The notes below the pieces were generated by a model. The model saw only the letters and a list, made by a program, of their open reading frames with translations, did no database searches and was not told the DNA's origin. A DNA stretch of 64,000 bases from Collinsella sp. (GTDB lineage Bacteria; Actinomycetota; Coriobacteriia; Coriobacteriales; Coriobacteriaceae): NCBI GenBank assembly GCA_019414565.1, contig DXLU01000031.1:62001-126000 (forward strand), in the 5' to 3' direction. Within the stretch, counting starts at the first letter, position 1, and every line of letters begins with the position of its first letter. The translations under genes were made by a program, and so were the position numbers. Of this stretch, positions 61,989 to 64,000 are shown piece after piece.

Positions 61989-64000
61989 TTAGCCAATGTG
62001 CTTATTACGCTTAATCAGAGCGCATGCAGCGGCAAGGAAAGAGCTCAGGCCAGCCACCCCAAAAGCTGCAGCGGCACCAGCAGATATATCGCCAGTTCCA
62101 GGCAAAGCTGCCCTGGCATCCTTTTTGCCCTTCTTTTGTTTATCGCCCTTGGCAACCTGCTCATCGCTGCCGGGTTTATTGCTGCCAACGGCAGCACCGG
62201 CATTCGTCTCGTCTTCATAGACTTCGATCTGGACGGAAGCCTGAATGTTTGCCGCAGCCCCACGCGAAGGCTTAGCACGCAGCGTTGTCTTGCCAGCATG
62301 CAGCGCCTTCAGCGTATTGCCGCTCACGGACGCAATCTCGCTATCAGCAATCTCCCATTCGACATCTTGATATGCGTCCGCCGGATCGACCGCCGCCACA
62401 AGCAATACCGAATCGCCGCGCTTGACCTTAACAACCGACCCCTCGTCCTGCTTTTTGCCGTTCACGAGAATCGAAATCCTCTGCGCGGCAGGGCGGGCAA
62501 CAACCTTGAGCTGCACCCTTACATCTATCAGGCCATTGGCAGTCGTGCCGGTTGCCTTGAGCGTCTCCCCCGCAGCCCCCGTCGACGGAACCTGTTGCCA
62601 TTCAATTGGGCAATCGCAAGTCGATCCGTCCTTCATGGTGACATGCGCAACAGAAGGCAGCCTGCCCTTAACTTCGTCCGAAGACGAATGTTCAAGCACC
62701 TCAACCGTGCCAAGTTCATCCGCCTTAACGGGAGTCTCCGAATCGTTTCCCGCAACGGTCACGGTACAGGTAGCCTCGGCCTCTCCATTGGCAACGACGC
62801 CTTCGAGGACAAACTGGCCAACCTGGTTTAAGGCATCCCCCGAAACAGGATCGAGGTTCCAATAATTAACTGCGACCTCATCGCTCGTGCCATCCGAGTA
62901 CTTGGCCTGGACCGTCGCCGGCAGCTGCGAGAGCAGCTCGTCGACCGTCGTGCCCTTCGCAACCGTCAGCGACGTCTCCGAAACCGAGGTAATAGCGGTA
63001 TCGGGGGCGACAACGTTGATGACAGCAGTCGGAGACAAATCGGCGAGTTCGGCATCGACATACTTGCCCGTCACGGTATAGCTGCCGGGCTTGCTCATAT
63101 CGACCTTCGAGGTATCCCAAGTGACGGCCATACCCTCATCGTCATCATCCGTCATCGTGCCATCTGAATACGTCGTGCCCAGGCCACTGGGAAGACCGCA
63201 GTTCTCGACAGCGGTTCCCTGAACAGCGTTAATAACCACCGTACGCGGCTGGAGCGCGGTGACCTCCCCTTCGCCGACAACGCTAACCTCTGCGGTAACG
63301 AGTCCGTCTTCGGAGCCCGAGCGATCATCGTCATCTACAAGTGCCATCATAGCCGCCCCGTCAAAGCCCTGGACCAGGCCCTCGACGGTAAACGTCCCGC
63401 CGGCATTTTCATACTCTTTGGGATCGATCTCGGCCCAGTCGATGCCGGCCAAAACCGTCGTGCCGTCAGCAAGCTCAACAGGAACGCTCGTTGGAAGCGA
63501 CGGCTCAACGCCCTCTTCGGTACGAACCCGATGCTTCTTGTTTCCACTAATGTGCTCGGGAGCGCAGATCTCCACGGTGACGGAGAGCGGCGCGCCAGTT
63601 CCCCTGAGACGTGACCAATCTGAATCCGAAGTGATCATTCCTGTCACCACGGTCTGCTTTCCAACGGGCCCCGTATATGAATAAGGGTCGAGATCCCAGT
63701 CGAGCACGTAGTCAGAGAGTACGCCCTCGGCGTTATACAGCCGCGTCCTTGCAGGCAGGCTCGGCTTTGTACCGCTGACCGTTGCGACCTTGGTGGGTAT
63801 CTGGAGCGAAGACTGCGTGACTACCTTTACCGTTGCCTCGGCCTTAACGTTCGCAATGCCCTCGAGAGTTCCCTTGAGCTTAAAGCTACCAACCTTGTTG
63901 TACTTGTGAGCCGGGGCCTGTTCCCAGTTAACCTTGACATCACAGGGCTCGGCAATTCCCTTGTAATGGACCTTGACCGTCTGGGGCATTAGAGGATCGA
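61989..64000 (-). CDS. LPXTG-anchored surface protein with Ig-like repeats (5' end outside window)
   Basis: At least 670 residues; the frame is open at the window edge. It carries repeated bacterial Ig-like (group 4-like) units with recurring patterns such as PTKVATVSGTKPSLPARTRL, VNYWNLDPVSGDALNQVGQF and TKVDMSKPGSYTVTGKYVD-like WDxxxVDxSKPGxYxVxG segments. A further Ig-like domain (RISILVNGKKQDEGSVVKVK) follows. A lysine/glutamine-rich linker leads to LPGTG, a hydrophobic segment (AAAAFGVAGLSSFLAAACAL) and the basic tail IKRNKHIG, the full sortase signal. It would be covalently attached to the wall and extend outward, possibly binding host or dietary glycans. Its enzymatic or adhesive head would lie in the missing part. 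Confidence 0.88.
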   Translation of the reverse strand, partial: DPLMPQTVKVHYKGIAEPCDVKVNWEQAPAHKYNKVGSFKLKGTLEGIANVKAEATVKVVTQSSLQIPTKVATVSGTKPSLPARTRLYNAEGVLSDYVLDWDLDPYSYTGPVGKQTVVTGMITSDSDWSRLRGTGAPLSVTVEICAPEHISGNKKHRVRTEEGVEPSLPTSVPVELADGTTVLAGIDWAEIDPKEYENAGGTFTVEGLVQGFDGAAMMALVDDDDRSGSEDGLVTAEVSVVGEGEVTALQPRTVVINAVQGTAVENCGLPSGLGTTYSDGTMTDDDDEGMAVTWDTSKVDMSKPGSYTVTGKYVDAELADLSPTAVINVVAPDTAITSVSETSLTVAKGTTVDELLSQLPATVQAKYSDGTSDEVAVNYWNLDPVSGDALNQVGQFVLEGVVANGEAEATCTVTVAGNDSETPVKADELGTVEVLEHSSSDEVKGRLPSVAHVTMKDGSTCDCPIEWQQVPSTGAAGETLKATGTTANGLIDVRVQLKVVARPAAQRISILVNGKKQDEGSVVKVKRGDSVLLVAAVDPADAYQDVEWEIADSEIASVSGNTLKALHAGKTTLRAKPSRGAAANIQASVQIEVYEDETNAGAAVGSNKPGSDEQVAKGDKQKKGKKDARAALPGTGDISAGAAAAFGVAGLSSFLAAACALIKRNKHIG

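Overview
The window looks like chromosome of a high-GC gut actinobacterium of the class Coriobacteriia, most probably Collinsella. I base this on gene content and order from memory: a fused MurT-GatD, a type III glutamine synthetase, a split MetH, SARP/BTAD-type regulators, an LPXTG surface protein with Ig-like repeats, and paired glycerol dehydrogenases. No database was searched, so the genus is an inference.

Positions 1 to about 18,300 are an accessory island built against the 3' end of guaA. The guaA stop region contains a 15-bp core (18287-18301) that recurs at 6622-6636 and 710-724. Each time it has the same terminator-bearing flank on its low-coordinate side, carrying repeated GAGTAAA-type motifs. 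I read this as at least two, probably three, integrative elements stacked in the guaA attachment site. No integrase gene is visible, so the elements look decayed or depend on an integrase elsewhere. The block 725-6621 holds a kinase with an AbiJ-like N-terminus and prophage remnants: a lysis cassette with a frameshifted endolysin and a truncated tail or surface protein. The block 6637-18286 holds a tet(W) tetracycline-resistance gene with a truncated mobilisation gene, a HEPN-motif protein, a WYL regulator divergent from two small membrane proteins, an excisionase-like HTH protein, a DUF3800 protein behind a terminator-ended leader RNA, and a DUF262/DUF1524 protein. Several of these families belong to anti-phage defence, so this is probably a defence and resistance island. 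The block starting left of 710 ends with part of an ABC-F ATPase.

From 18,288 onward the window is mostly core genome. In order it holds: guaA and an asparaginase; an XRE regulator facing an orphan gene across a 24-bp palindrome; ychF; a polyferredoxin; two glycerol dehydrogenases and an iron alcohol dehydrogenase; two TPR-like proteins; the fused MurT-GatD; tRNA-Glu with duplicated debris; glnN. It continues with metF, a MetH-reactivation gene and metH overlapping or closely spaced; a UPF0210 protein; a methyltransferase and yhbY; a 999-aa SARP-like regulator; nagB and a PTS IIA gene; glmM-rpsI-rplM; a patatin; tmRNA; a PIN protein; a P-type ATPase with a DUF6110-like partner; a two-gene ABC exporter or importer facing an AraC regulator; and the 3' part of an LPXTG surface protein.

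The most promising material for new biology is in the island: the AbiJ-like/kinase fusion, a duplicated ~240-bp module lying after both the kinase and the WYL gene, the WYL-controlled membrane-protein pair, and the DUF3800 leader RNA. Outside it, a perfect 31-bp inverted repeat at 42353-42484 and a MITE-like inverted repeat at 33791-33979 are unexplained.
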